Source: Pyrrhosoma nymphula (Eukaryota > Arthropoda > Insecta > Odonata > Coenagrionidae). Taken from it: a stretch of 64,000 nucleotides of DNA. Shown piece after piece: positions 1-12,900 of the stretch. A program made the translations under genes and the position numbers. The stretch is from the NCBI GenBank assembly GCA_963573305.1, contig OY754333.1, positions 14,220,599 to 14,284,598 on the forward strand, in the 5' to 3' direction. The notes beneath the pieces were generated by a model. The model ran no database searches and was not told the origin of the DNA. It worked only from the letters and a program-made list of their open reading frames with translations. Numbering within the stretch: position 1 is the stretch's first letter; the number at the start of each line of letters is the position of its first letter.

Positions 1-3000
1 TATGGAAGTATTCGTATGAGCATGTATTTGAATTGCACGATCAAACCATTTTGAATTATTAGAGGAAAACATATGCTAATTCTGAAGTCAATAAATGCTG
101 CAGAACAGAGAAAGTTTATTCAAACAAAATATACATCAAGTGATTCAAAACATAAATAATAGCAAATGCCCTTTTCTGCGAAATAGAATAAGCCTCGCAT
201 ATAATTTGTTTGTAACATTCAAAGTCTGCTCAAGTAGGAACTCTATATCTGCGCCAAAATGCTTCCGACATTGATGAGTAAAACAAGTAAAGCTGAGGAT
301 AAATTATGAAGTAATAAATGGAAAACAGAATATGAAACTTTATCATATTTTTCTCTTTTTCCTCTTATATTTCGGAATCCATAAACGTCATATCGAAAAG
401 AATAAGAGCATTTGAAATATGGTGGTGAATGCGGATGCTGATGATCTAGCGGACAGTTAAAATAAAAAATGAAGAAATACAGAGAAGAAAAGAAGAAGGA
501 AGGGCCATAATGGGTTGGTGGGGAATATATTTTAAGGAAAAATAGAGTGAAAAGTCCCAAGGGGAAGGTCAAAGTACAAGTAAAAGTAAATTGTCCATAA
601 AAAGAGGAAAGTACCAACATAAAAAGAACTACGAGGGAGTAAGGATTGATCTCAGGATTAATCGACCGAAGAATGAAATCATTAGTAGTGAGAAGCTTCG
701 GTAAATAGAAATAAATATTTGAAGATACTGGTTTACATAAGTAGCCATAGCATACAATCCTGAGGCTTAGGACTCACACAACAGGAACTCTACGTCATCA
801 TTAGCTAAAAATCTGGGTAAGAAATTTATGTAGTCTCATTATTTTGTAAACGGAAATACGGTGAAAATAATTTCCTCTGACTGATGGCATGGGTTTTATT
901 ACGGAACGAATATTTGATAAGGCATTGTGTGGTTTACGAACTATGAAAATGCCAAATACATCACTACGTTCATAACAAGGCCACCAAAATTAAGGCTGCA
1001 AGCATATGTTTTTGTAGGGTAAATATTTTTTCTGTCTGTTTAATAAAATTAAAGGTAGTGATTTAAGGGAATACAAGGAGAGTGTGATTATGCCATTGCT
1101 AAGCCGTATCATAACGACTCATTTAAAAAACGTTTTCCAAAAAAGCACCCAAAAAATAGCAGTCATTAAATATTGTATGACAAAATTAAACAATTGTGTA
1201 TTCTCTCAAAAGTATTCAGAAATGCTTTGAAATTGACTATAACAAGTAAATATGATGAAATGAAGCACTTACGAAATTTGCCATTCACGCATTTTGTGGA
1301 TTTTTTTAACATTAATTAATTATAGAAAAGGAAAGCAGTGTGAATACCACCATTATTATGGGTTTCAATTCACTAAAGATGCTTCCTTGCAAGTGAACGA
1401 AAAAGAGTAGGTTGTTAATCCACATCACCCGTTGAGTTTTCCTCACAGCCTACCAAAGCGACGGTCAAAAACTTAAGCCTGGTCCAAATCGCAATAGCAA
1501 GTAAGACTAAGTATACTTGTCGCTACCATTGCAAGCATTCATGATTACGAAAGAAAGTCGCAATTATGACAGCCTATTTCAAACAGACAGACACTTCCCG
1601 GATTAGTTTCATCGCCTCTCCGATCATTCTATTCGAGATTATATAAATATCCTTTTTTGAATCAACATATTACCTATAGGCCTTAAAAGTCTAGTGTAAC
1701 TCAGGAATACTATGTCGTCAGTCAAATAAAGAGTATTCACTATGACGTTCAAAGGCATATAGTGCGTTATTTTTCCCGTTGAAAAACAATTTTTGGATAA
1801 ATTAGCTATGGAATGTGACTAATCGATTTATAATTTTGAATAAATTAATACCAAAATTATCAAGCTCAGAGGTAATTTCATACTCAATCGTATGTTTTTG
1901 CGGGGTTTATTGCAAAATATATTATTTTTTCAGGTCTTCTCCCGCGTCTGTTAGAAGGTCGGCGAATAAAGTTTCGCCGTGCTTCCTACTGGCATATGAG
2001 AGCAGCATTGACAAAGGAAGCCTTATATGATATCCGTAGTCGTGGTCCAGCATCTTCGACCTGAAGATGCTGGCAAGAGTTCCGCGAATCTGCGGTCGCA
2101 GAAGAACCAGCAAACAATAATGAAGACCCACAAATTTTAGAGAGGAGTTCATTGGAGGTCATTTCGCCGAAAGGCACGTGCGGATTCACTTTAAATTATT
2201 CACTGTCCCGCATTTACATGGCCCAAATCTTGGCAGCTTAGATTTTTTTAATACGTACTTATACGAGCAAAAATGTTTGTTTTGTTTCGTCCAAAGGGAC
2301 AAGAAGCATATATAATTTCCATAGTATATAGTCATTTAATCTCAACGAGTAAAAATGGAATCTCGGATAAGGGTTAATAGCTTGAATGTCATGAATTATA
2401 ATTTTTTCTTATCCATTCGACTGTGGCTCATTTTAGGAAGTTGCTATTTGAAGGGCAAGTATTGCATATTGGTAATAATTCGCATCTTATGGTTGCGTAC
2501 TACATACTCTAAGATTAACAAAACAAAATTACGCCAAAATGTGTTCTCATTACTGATTCTCACTTTTTAATTTCTGCTTTGAAATTCACAGATTAGTTTT
2601 TGGTTTGTTTCACCAAATTTAGAGAAGCTTATTTTATGAAATGATAGTTTCCACCGGAACTTAGTTTAAGTAGACACCAGATTTGATAGTTGAAGTATCA
2701 AAAGACTATGTAACTATTCATTTTCTTTTTATTAAAGTCAATCGCTGATTGAACAACTGGTTTTTCCATTAAGATCACCGCAGTGAAAAATATTAATATA
2801 ATAAAGCTGCTAAAAAATACGCTATATCTAAATTCAAGTGCTGATCCAAAAAATCTCACTTTGTTAATATGCTCAGCAAGACACGGACATAAGTAAATAC
2901 TTCCCTTTCACCCCTGAGGTAATCCGGAAAGAAAATTTCTCGAAAAAGGAATTCGAAGAATTACGTCGCTTCGATCTTTCCAAAAGGGTGTTCGTGGGAA
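1..3000. other. AT-rich intergenic DNA, no gene recognised
   Basis: The sequence is AT-rich and has only short, compositionally trivial open frames on both strands. None shows a recognisable domain. The one structured item is an 11-bp-stem hairpin at 2047-2073, listed separately. The DNA around 1930-2200 is somewhat more GC-rich than its surroundings and may be an old repeat, but I cannot name it. Confidence 0.6.
2047..2073. repeat. Short perfect hairpin, 11-bp stem
   Basis: CCAGCATCTTC (2047-2057) is followed by a 5-nt spacer and its exact reverse complement GAAGATGCTGG (2063-2073). It sits in a locally GC-richer patch. It may belong to an old retroelement, since CTGAAGATG-type hairpins occur in Penelope-like repeats, but no flanking coding homology supports that. 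Confidence 0.6.
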
Positions 3001-3660
3001 GGAAGGGTCCAGACCTTAAGGAAGGGAGGAGGAGAAGAAGGGGCCAGATAGATTGGCATGCTTAGACGGAATATAAGGAAAAGGGGAAGAATCAGATAGG
3101 AACGCAGACGGTCAATCCCATGGAACTGATTGAGGCCGGATCTTGGGTAGGTATATATATATATATATATTGGGGAGGATGAGGCCAGCCGTTGCCTAGG
3201 ATACGCTCTCCCTAGGAGTCGTGCGATTGCGTGGGAAAAAAGGGGCAGGGGTTAGGGTAAGAGAAGACGGTCGGGGATGAAGAATATAAAGAAGGAAAGA
3301 GAGAGCTTGGCTCTCCTCGCTCGGATTGAAGTCGCGGGCAAATCCCTGTGGGGCCGTAGCTCACGTGGCCGTGGCACGGAGTCGATGCGCTAGGTATGCT
3401 CCTTTAAGAGGAAGCAGTCCCAATATCCCATCAGACAATCCAGGCGAGAGATTTCTGGCCGAGACCACTTCAACCAAACTCTTCTCCTACGCCCAGGAAA
3501 GGCATTTCTTCCTTCGTGCTCAACGAATGTTGGTTACACCATAGATATATATCATTGTTTCCGAGACAGCTGGTATCGATGGAATGAATGATATGGTTAC
3601 ATGGGAAATTCGGGAGAGTTTCTCCGATTCTTCCGAATCTTTAGTCCATGTGAGTTAAAA
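3001..3660. other. GC-richer patch, possible degraded retroelement
   Basis: This stretch is purine-rich and more GC-rich than its flanks. It is interrupted by a (TA)n microsatellite at 3151-3170. A plus-strand frame at 3326-3544 is open for 72 codons but matches nothing I recognise. I see no start context, splice sites or motif to support a gene. An old repeat is the simplest reading. Confidence 0.3.
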
Positions 3661-3664
3661 GGGC

Positions 3665-3790
3665 AAAATATTCGAGTTGGTGTGGTGGCTAGAATGCTTC
3701 CTTCCAATTTCCCAGGTACAGATTCGAGTCCAGGTGGTGGCGGAGATTTTTCAGAGGTATCCTGATCCTTGACTGGGTTTCACGTGGATA
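3665..3790 (+). repeat. Possible tRNA-derived SINE
   Basis: An A-box-like stretch (gtggtggctagaatgc, around 3680-3695) is followed about 35 nt downstream by an imperfect B box (agattcgagtcc, around 3720-3731; consensus GGTTCGANNCC). Spacing and order fit an RNA polymerase III internal promoter. No target duplication or A tail is clear and the B box has one mismatch, so this is a candidate only. Confidence 0.35.
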
Positions 3791-6329
3791 AACCTTTAAA
3801 GTTAGTGCTGTGTTAGTTAATCTTTGTTGTTTTTAGCGCCTTCTGTTGAGAGTAGATTACATCTACATAATACCCTGCAAGCCACTTTTAAGGGTGTGTG
3901 GTTGGGGGCGAGTTTTCATCGACATACATTACTCTATATTCTACTGAAGTCAATGAAACGACGAAGAAAAAACAACTTGTACCAATGCATGAAGCATTCC
4001 ATCAACTCTGGTGGACTGATCCCTATGGAAATGAGCAAATCTCAGGTAAAATTTATTAATTATATTTGAACGTGGTATTACGCGCTCCTATTATGTACTA
4101 CAGTGCAATTCTCTCCGTAAACCTTCAACTGTTTTCGTCGTGGCACAAAGAAAAGCTGGTTTACCAATTGACCTATAAAATCAACAGCCTATTTCATGTC
4201 CACATTTAATAATTCATTTTCCAGGAAGTAGATTGTAGATATGGATTGATGCCTTGTTGAAATGACAGACGTTTTGTAATGTCCACCGTATATTTGATAA
4301 ATTAAGACACACCACGCATTAAAGCGATGTAAGTCACTCTCAGATGTACCATTTACATTAATTCTCAAATTGATATTTCCACAGAAAATAATTAAAGGAA
4401 TGGGGAGAGGTTGTACAAAGGAGCGGGGTAGGTAGCACAAACAGTTGAGGTATGACGGAGGTAATAATGGAGGGCGAGTGAGTTCTATTATTTCATCATT
4501 GTTAAAAAAATTTCACAAAATCTCGCCAAAAAATTAAATTAAATAGATAAATACATACGCCAGGTTTCTCTTCACCCTTCTTTCATGACTTAACCCTCCA
4601 AAAAGTGCTACTCTCCTTAGTATCTGACCCATTTACCCTATACGCTACAAATTTTCTACGCTTATATCAAATAAACAAACCTACTGAAAGTTTAAGTAGC
4701 AGGTTATTCCTATTTTTTTGGTAAATTACTCACAGTGTAACAAATCCCTTATTTTCGTCAAGGCTTGTTTAACTAGAAATGGTTCAGAAGAATCCGTGTC
4801 CATCGTATAATCCGATCAAATTTATTGGTCGAAATGGAATACAACACTACGTAAAAGCCTATGCGGTCCATGGGGAGAAGGTAGAATAGACTGCTGTGCA
4901 TAAATGGCTAATGCATTCACATTAGCAGCAGAAAAATCTGCGAGTAAAATGAATACTTATGATGGAATAAAGCGGTAAAGTGCCATTATAATGGTGTAGA
5001 ACGTGCAGCAAACCATTTTTTGGGTTAATGACCATTGACGATGATGCGATATCTAGAAATGAATACCTTACTTAAGAGCTAAATAATTAATTCTTAGGTC
5101 ATATAATATATAAATTGTCATGAAAATAGTAAATTATGACGATGCTTTATCGCCTTAATGTCATTAAAATTTTGATTTACACTCTTATTGTATGTAATTC
5201 AGAATGTTTCCTCTGCAGCTTCAACATTCAGAACTTGTAATAGCACATAATGAGTCGAACAAGAGCTGAGCTAGGGAAGTTTTAAATTTGTGGAGCTATT
5301 TGAAAGTAAATCCTCTTGGAGGAAAAATTTCAATCGTACTCAAATATTTATTAAATACAGTTCTTGTACACAATTATTCGTAAGTGTGAAGCTGGTGCAA
5401 CTTTTTCCGTCCAAAGTACGTCCGGAACGCTCGAACTAGGAAACCATCGTACTGAGGAGGAAATTGGATTCAAAACGATGTAATGGAGAGGCAATTAAGT
5501 CATCGGACTGCACCGGGAATACTGCAGGGTTCAAGGAGGAGAAGCTCTTACGTAGGTTTCGAGCGATTCGATTGGACTTCCGAAGGCTCTTATCGGACTT
5601 AGGCCTGACCGAGTCTCTCTCCCCAAGGGATACCAAATAGCTACATTAGGAAGCAGTAATGAAGGCCCCTCATATACATTCCAAAGGGAAGCCTTTTAAC
5701 TCAATGAATACGGCACCAACCCGGAGAATCAGCGGCTTTGGGCGTATTCAATCCCATGGCTGCATTAGGGCAGGTACAGGTGGATCATTAATGACTTTGT
5801 TCTAATCGGTTGCTGAAGATTATAATCCAGAAAAGTTGTTTCAATTAGCATGTGATGGCTTAAGAAGAGAACGGCAGATATAATTCATGTTAAATGCTAA
5901 ATGCTATACATATTTTGTTTTCCATATGAGGGTAAAATGTTTAAATTTGTGGCCGACTTTGAGAGCATGGAAATAGATCTCAACAAATTTCGCAAAACAT
6001 AATTATAATTTTGAAAGAGATATCTCCGTCTATATTAAAATTAATTTAAATATGTTCCCTAAGTAATTTCAAAGGTATATTGTGTTTTTTAACGATTATT
6101 AATTTCTGATTCGAAAAGATAAATGAATATCAGTAAAACAATGAATCCATTAAAATTTTTCACGAAAATTTAATACCCAAGTAGACATGAGCATTTACAT
6201 TTTATGTCAATGCGAAGAACTTACAGATTGTGAAACTTGAAGGGCGAGGTTATTGGTTAAAGATAATGGGAAACAAATAGTCCAAATTGCAAATTGAGAA
6301 AGTGTAGAGGGCAATTGAATATCTTGTAC
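3791..6329. other. AT-rich intergenic DNA, nothing recognised
   Basis: There are no coding homologies, terminal repeats or RNA motifs that I can support. Open frames at 3824-4069, 4189-4440 and 5436-5636 are short, lack domains and look like chance. Confidence 0.6.
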
Positions 6330-6330
6330 A

Positions 6331-6639
6331 ATATATACTATTACCCGAAGCATAGAATAACCGACATATATACTATTACCCGAATCATAGAATAACCGAC
6401 ATATATGCTATTACCCGAAGCATAGAATAACCGACATATATACTATTACCCGAAGCATAGAACAACCGATATATATGCTATTACCCGAAGCATAGAATAA
6501 CCGACATATATGCTATTACCCGAAGCATAGAATAACCGAGATATATGCTATTACCCGAAGCATAGAATAACCGAGATATATGCTTTTACCCGAAGCATAG
6601 AATAACCGACATATATACTATTACCCGAAGCATAGAATA
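6331..6639. repeat. 35-bp minisatellite, about 9 copies
   Basis: The unit runs ATATATRCTATTACCCGAAG and then CATAGAATAACCGAS. It is repeated head to tail about nine times at an exact 35-bp period. Copies differ by single substitutions (tactatt/tgctatt, ccgacat/ccgagat, aataacc/aacaacc). The near-identity suggests recent expansion or homogenisation. There are no unique spacers, so it is not a CRISPR array. Confidence 0.95.
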
Positions 6640-6979
6640 TTCACTTGTAAAATAGTGAATTTTTACCGATGATAAAGCATGCAGGGCAACTCTTTGAGAT
6701 TTTTCCATTCCCATGAAGTACGTAAACATTTAGAGTTCAACTAAGGGTTTCATCATCGTCATTTGATATTCCACCAGTTTATTCGTAGGTTATTGGTCCT
6801 TAATGGTCCTTAATTTACCCCTAAAACTCCCAACTCGGATCAATCTTAAACTTCCTAACAGATTCCTTTACCGAGCCATCAAGTCTCCTTTAAGTACCTC
6901 ACATTTACTCCATCTCAACACGCCGTCCAAAATGTCTTTCCTCTGCCTTACTCATTCATTTTCCCCTAAGCCAAATACT
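6640..6979. other. Flank between minisatellite and hAT element
   Basis: Unremarkable sequence. The open frame at 6803-7003 runs into the hAT left terminus and is not a gene. Confidence 0.6.
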
Positions 6980-6987
6980 ATTGGGGG
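6980..6987. repeat. hAT target-site duplication, left copy
   Basis: ATTGGGGG directly precedes the left terminal inverted repeat. It is repeated exactly at 16460-16467 after the right terminus. Eight base pairs is the diagnostic duplication length of hAT transposases. Confidence 0.95.
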
Positions 6988-7064
6988 TAGGCTTGTGCGA
7001 TGACCGATTTTGGTCATCGACTTTCGATGAAAAAATTTCATCGAAATGTTTCGATGACGATGGC

Positions 7065-7300
7065 TGTCATCGATTCATCGACCTTCGATGAATGTCGATG
7101 ATCGATGAATTTCGATGATCGATGAATTTCGATGATCGATGAATTTCGATGATCGATGAATTTCGATGATCGATGAATTTCGATGATCGATGAATGTCGA
7201 TGATCGATGAATATCGATGATCGATGAATTTCGATGATCGATGAATGCCGATGACCGATGAATGCCGATTTTCGATGAATTACGATAATCGATGACTCTC
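7065..7300. repeat. Left subterminal array of TCGATGA repeats
   Basis: About a dozen copies of a roughly 17-bp unit (CGATGAATTTCGATGAT) follow the left terminus. The complementary motif TCATCGA forms a similar array near the right end, so the two arrays face each other in inverted orientation. hAT transposases bind short subterminal motifs, so these arrays are candidate binding sites. Open frames read through the array at 7038-7380 are repeat artefacts. Confidence 0.85.
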
Positions 7301-7739
7301 GATGAACTGTGCGATTCGCCTGCGAGTAGTGATGAGCGATATATCGCTGTGATTGAATCACCGATACTGAAAAGTAGCAATCACAGCCTGTGAGTAAATA
7401 ATCGAAATCACCGTGACTGTGAATTCGGTGAATTTAGCCGATTTAGCTCAGGCTGCTACCAAATGCACCAGTGCAACCAACGAATACAATGCTACCACTG
7501 CTGCTGCGTATTAACTGTGATTGAACGTGATCGCTACTTCTGTATCGTCTACCACTAACTTGAGGAAAAACATGAATTCCAAACATCCCACTGTGGCCCT
7601 GCCATCGTCCTCAAGGCGCAATAGCTGGGGTGCTTATACTTTATATATACATTTTAGATCTAAGGCGTTCAAATGAATGGAAAAAAAAGAAGAAAAATTA
7701 GTGATATAATGAAATTTTGTCGTGGTTAATGGAAAAATA

Positions 7740-7970
7740 GTATCTTGCAACAGATTCGATCTTGCGTAGCACACTGTTGTTTTTAGTAGATGCATCTATT
7801 AAATACAACACAAAACTTTCACAAAATTTCAACAAACTTTCAAATTTCACAAAACGATCTACATGTAGACATCTAGTGTATCGATCAAAACGATCTACAT
7901 GTCGAGATCTTACATGTGGATCGTTTTGTGAAACTATTTGTCTGAGATGAAAAGTAAATTTACTTCTCAA
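7740..7970. repeat. Short-period repeats around AAACGATCTACATGT
   Basis: Three near copies of AAACGATCTACATGT and its variants lie within about 80 bp (7850-7930), with partial inverted symmetry. They make both strands open (7698-7970 minus, 7762-7950 plus), but the frames are repeat by-products. Confidence 0.6.
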
Positions 7971-8288
7971 CGGTTTCAGCTACCGGTTCGGTATATGTAC
8001 GTGACGCATAATTACATGTTCGTGACATACACGTATAATAATACGTAACTTGACTCATAATCTACCGTAAACATTCGATTTGAAATGTGTAATAATTCTG
8101 AAATCAGTTGACGGGGTAGTTGAGTAAAATGTTCTGATTGCTTTCCATCATGAATCTATTTAAAACAATTTGCATCTTAATTGAGATATTTTCCATTTAT
8201 TTTTCCTAATATCTACTGTAATTAAATTGTCCTATTCTCCATGAATCGAAGTACGTAGATATTGCAAAATTTCAATATGCTTATTGCA

Positions 8289-8774
8289 GAATGTTACACT
8301 ATCCTGTGAAGACGATCCACCGGCAGATGATGTCGGAGATTGTGTAACTTCGATGGATAGAGCTACTCCATCAACAAGTAATGATGGTAATGATAGCTCC
8401 CTTCAAATTCCAGCCGTCGTCCCACGTCCGTCTTCTTCGACCACAGTTCAACGCCAATTAACAATTCCTTCTTTTGGTTCCTAAATGCTCTCTCTCAAAA
8501 GAAAGCAGTACATTGACCAGAAGCTACTTGGATTATTCATAATTGATTTGCAGCCATTCAGCATAGTAGAAGATGTTAGGTTTAAAGAATTAATGGAAGT
8601 GGCGTTGCCGACTTATGAAATTCCTGGTAGGCATCGCATTTGGAATACCATGATCCCTGCCATGTATGAGGAATGCGAATTTTGCGTACGCCAATTACTC
8701 AAGGCAGCCAAAAGTGTGTGTGTAACCACAGACTGTCGGTCATCCTCAAGAAGAAATAGGGTGATGATAAAGTG
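8289..8774 (+). pseudogene. hAT (BED-type) transposase fragment, N-terminal half, broken
   Basis: A plus-strand frame opens after an acceptor-like ttgcag and reads a Ser/Pro/Thr-rich linker ending QLTIPSFGS. A TAA at 8482-8484 follows, and the same frame continues with KRKQYIDQKLLGLFIIDLQP, FSIVEDVRFKELM and VCVTTDC. This is the typical course of ZBED-like hAT transposases: the linker, the DLQPFSIVED block and the first catalytic-domain Asp (TTD). It stops at the first catalytic strand. One internal stop and loss of everything downstream make it non-functional. The BED exon expected upstream is not found. It belongs to a different hAT family from the host element. Confidence 0.85.
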
Positions 8775-9516
8775 AACGCCATTCACTTTTTAAATGCGAA
8801 TTCCTAATACATGGAAAAAGAGTTAATACATTAAATTCAAATTCATCTCAAATACATTGGCGTTTGGCATGTTTTCTTCCTTAACTGTTTGTTTAATTCT
8901 TTATTACTTTGTGATATTACGTAAGAAACGTAAATCTTCCAGTCTCAAACCAAAAGTAGCATTTATTAAATGCCAAAGTTTTGTGCAATTACCTACTTAA
9001 AATTTTTCTTTTTTGCCAGTAGAGCCTCTATATGTAAATTTTAAATTGCTTATACAGTTTGAGGCATTTCTTGAAAACCAATGTGAAATAAGTTTATCAT
9101 TTTTATAATTTCATTTCAAGTTACCATTTAAGGAGAAGGGTTGCATTTCTCAGTCATATATATACGTATAGGTATATATCTCCAAAAGTTTATAATAAAC
9201 AGTATTTTTTATCACTCGATCGAAGAGTCTCTCTTTTATTGTACAGTTGGACTACTGGAATGATGACGTACCGACATGGCCAGTCCCCTAATATGTGATT
9301 GCGATTGTCATTTCCATGCCGTGTCAATTCTAAAATCTGATCGCAATCACATTTTATAATCACAGTTATTGCAACGGAACAGTCACCTTTAAGGCGGTGA
9401 CAATAAAGTCACAGTTAAGGCCATCCCTACTGTGCAGATGTCTCGGTTGGCAGTTTGGTGTGGCTATTGCGTGAAGATTGAATTGGGTCAACCGTAATTG
9501 AGTAGGACAAGGACTA

Positions 9517-9522
9517 TTTATT
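9517..9522 (-). terminator. Polyadenylation signal of the hAT transposase gene
   Basis: Minus-strand AATAAA lies about 22 bases downstream of the stop codon at 9545-9547. It is a plausible cleavage/polyadenylation signal in an AT-rich context. Confidence 0.55.
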
Positions 9523-9544
9523 AAAGAGATAAACAATCTCCAAG

Positions 9545-9954
9545 TTACAATTTTAGCAACAACTCTTTATTATGATATAAAACAATTCTTATTTCCGCAT
9601 TTTCGTCGGTGAGCAGATGTCGGTCGTCCAGCACAACATTTCCTGCATCGCTGAAGAACCGCTCTGATGCTGTGGAAGTGGCAGGAATACAGAGGTATTT
9701 CCTCGCGTACTTCTGAAGGCGGGGATATACATCCTTCCTGTCCCTATACCAATGTAGGACGTCCAAAGATTTGGATAGAGCTGGGACATCCTCGTACTTG
9801 CGGAGCTCCGCCAGGAAGGGGTCGTCAGCAGAGGTAGCGTTTTTCGTGTCAGCAGCACGAACATCACCATCACTGGTGCGGCGCCTCTTCGCAAATATTC
9901 CGTCTAAAGATTTCCGCGCTTCAGCCTGTGCTCCTTCCCTTGATTGTATGGGCT
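9545..9954 (-). CDS. hAT transposase exon 4 (dimerisation domain)
   Basis: The acceptor is CTATTTTGCAG before 9954. The first two bases (AG) complete a Glu codon begun in exon 3. The exon carries a Lys/Arg-rich stretch (AKRRR, a possible nuclear localisation signal) and the C-terminal dimerisation domain with HWYRDR, YLCIPATSTASERFFSDAGN and the conserved leucine-rich end. Confidence 0.92.
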
Positions 9955-12900
9955 CTGCAAAATAGAAAGTGGGTTAAATTGGACGCTTCTGGAACAAAAA
10001 ATAATCTATGTCCAGATTATCAGAATAAAATCGCTGTCGCAAGAAATCCTTTTCTCTGTGTATGAGACTACGGCTCCCTCAAATCAATCCATAACTTTTA
10101 AACAAGAAATCCTGAACAACTTCCTAATGCATGGTCATTGTTTTTTATTTCAACTGAGATATAAAACAAAACAACGGCTTTGTAACCTGTTTCATTTGCT
10201 GATTGTTGCTCCGCAATGAGGAGGTTTCTTGCAAGTTCCCTTTCGTTGGGAAGGAGCTCGTCCCTGTAGCGCGGGTCCACATACGAACATTTGCAGAGCA
10301 AAGCATGGTTCAGAGTGGCACATCTGTGAGCCTCTTGCAATTGGGCTCGCTGACGCGCGTCCATAGTTACCTGCTCTAACTCATTTATTGACTCAACTTG
10401 AGGGTAAAACCGCTTGCACAGTTTGGCGATTAGAGGCTTCCGTAATTCTTCTGGCTGTAGCGACGCCATCTCGTCATTGGACAGAGATAGATCACCCTGA
10501 AAAAAAAATTTATAAATATATAAATACATATACACACATCCGTGAATGCAAAAATTCATCAAGAGAAAAAGGCGTTAAATCGGAAATCATCAGAGAAGTT
10601 AATTTAAAGACTTACTTCCTCATTGGTCGGTGCATCTAGGTCGGACAATTCATCGTTATCAAAACCAGTCTCTAGAAGATGAATCACAGGCAGAACAGAA
10701 CATGCTGTGACGTACTTGTCAGCAGACAATTCTGTGCACAAGTGCTGTATAGGCTTTAAGGTGCGCACAACAGCCTGCAGCACATACATTACTGCTGTTG
10801 AGGGTAGTACTCCCAAATGCTTGCCACGATCATATGAAGCCACAAATTCAAGTATTAAGTCATAGCTCTCTATCACTGCTTCAATTAGATCCAGTTCCGT
10901 CCACCAACGAGTGGGAGAAGTGGTGGGAAGTTTTTTAGCCTTCTTTTCATATCGCTTCTGAACCATGCCTTTGTAGGCACGCCAATACTTCTTGGTTAGG
11001 ATAAAATGCTGCAGTTTTTTGGCACTATTGAGAGCAGCTTGCACAATTGAAATCTTGAAAATTATTTCAACACCATTCTGAATTGTGTGCCCAAAACATC
11101 GGTTGTGAAACTCTGAGCCATTCGGCAAAAGCAATTTCATTGCGGCCCTCATTTCTTCGGCATTGTCTGTAGTACAGCCAACCACTTTACTTTTGGGAAT
11201 TTCCCAGTCTTGGATCTCTAGGTCCCAAAAGTCTTTCATATTTTGAGCGTTGTGGCTCTCATGCATGGCCCTGCAGGCCAGCCCGAGTACCCACATACCA
11301 AAATTTACGTCAATAAAGTGGACTGTCAAAGAAACAAAATTTACCAGGGCTCCGGAGGTCCAACAATCTGAGGTCAACGCTACATGCTCCGCATTACGCA
11401 AAATTACCTTCATTTCATCCCGTATCTTATTATATAATTTAGGCATATAGGTTTCCGTCAGCGCACGTCGCCCAACACACTGATAGCCTGGCTTAAAAAT
11501 TGAAAGCATTTTCCTAAACCCTTCTTTGGTGACAACATTAGCAGGCAAATTACAGGTGGCTACACATGTTGCAACAGCCATATGAAATTTCTCTACAGCT
11601 TTACTATCAGGAGCTATAAAGTTATAGAGAGTTTGTTGAGAGGTCGACGGAGTTGGTGACCTAAGAAAGAAAATATGTACGTCACATTCAATTCATATTA
11701 GCGAAAAATTAAAAATGAGAGTTAACCCTTTGAGTGCCATGGGTAATTGCCTTATTTCGTGCGAAAATTGCCAGGCTATTTTATTGAGAAATAGCAGAAT
11801 TTGATACAAATATCCGTAAAATCATTCTTAATTATAATAATTTATTGAAAATTTTGCAAGGTATTTTAAACATGTTCTACTTTTGTAAGCAGTATGGTTT
11901 GAAGAAATTAGGCTACATTACTTCTTACAATAAAATAATTTTATCATAACAATTATTTTAGAAAATAAAAGTCTTTACTTCAAACTGGTTTTGGAATGTT
12001 ATACATGGCAAAAATATAAAACATAAGTTTATTACTTGAAGAAAAACGTATCAATATGGAGATAAAGCCATAATTATGCCAAGTATTGCATAAATATTTG
12101 AATAAAAAGATAACTTCATAACGTACAAAAATACGCATTCAAACTACAGACATACCTCTATCAAAATACATATATCAAAAGTGAAAAAACACTATAATAA
12201 TTAGCTAAAAGTTTTAAGTGCTATAGTTAATGCATTTTGCTTTTGTAAGCAGTGATTTTTGAATCAATTAAACAAAATATTATTGTAGTAAATTTATTAA
12301 CTATAACAATTATAGCAGAAAAAAATTATTTTCTTCAATGTGGCTTTTGAAGTATTATGTGTGGAAAATATAAAACCAATGATTATTATTTTAATAAAAA
12401 CAAAACAATATGGAAAAAGCATAAAATGATGTCAAATATTACATAAATATAAAAAAATAAAACTCCATTACGCACAGAAAATGAGCACAAACGGCATTCA
12501 CACTAAAGACATAGGTATCAATAGATATCAACAGTGAAAAACGCTCGATAACCATCATGAAATGCAATCATGATAAAATAATATAAATATATTTATTTAT
12601 TAACAACTGTGGCTATTGACACACCTTGTCAATCGACTTGTCGACGACAAAGGTCAATCGACATCGATTTGCCCTTTGCCACATCTCTTGCATTCTGTTC
12701 GCAATCTGATTTTTCTTTCCGGTGTTGAGCACTCTTTACACAATCTAAGTTTTCTTTCTGGAAGCATCTTTACACCATATACGTACGAGAGTGGGACCTG
12801 GAGGATTTTCTTATCGCCGTATTTGTTGTGCCTCTAACCTCGTGCTATTCTCTGGCATGCTCTTCTACTATGGATGTGTGGAAGTTCAATCGAGACATTG

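Larger units (their letters stand above)
7327..9429 (+). mobile_element. Nested, decayed second hAT element (different family)
   Basis: Both proposed ends begin TAGKGATG (left TAGTGATGAGC at 7327; right, read on the minus strand from 9429, TAGGGATGGCC). Both are followed by several TGTGATTG-type subterminal motifs, which do not occur in the host element's arrays. A plus-strand hAT coding fragment lies inside (8289-8774). The expected 8-bp duplication is not clear: CCTGCGAG on the left, CTGTGCAG on the right. The boundaries are therefore inferred, and the insertion is old or rearranged. Confidence 0.6.

Noticed and set aside
6331..6639. Possible CRISPR array
   Set aside because: The 35-bp units are contiguous with no unique spacers, and the genome is eukaryotic. 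It is a minisatellite.
7038..7380. Two overlapping minus-strand frames rich in Ser/His/Arg
   Set aside because: Both are produced by reading the TCGATGA repeat array.
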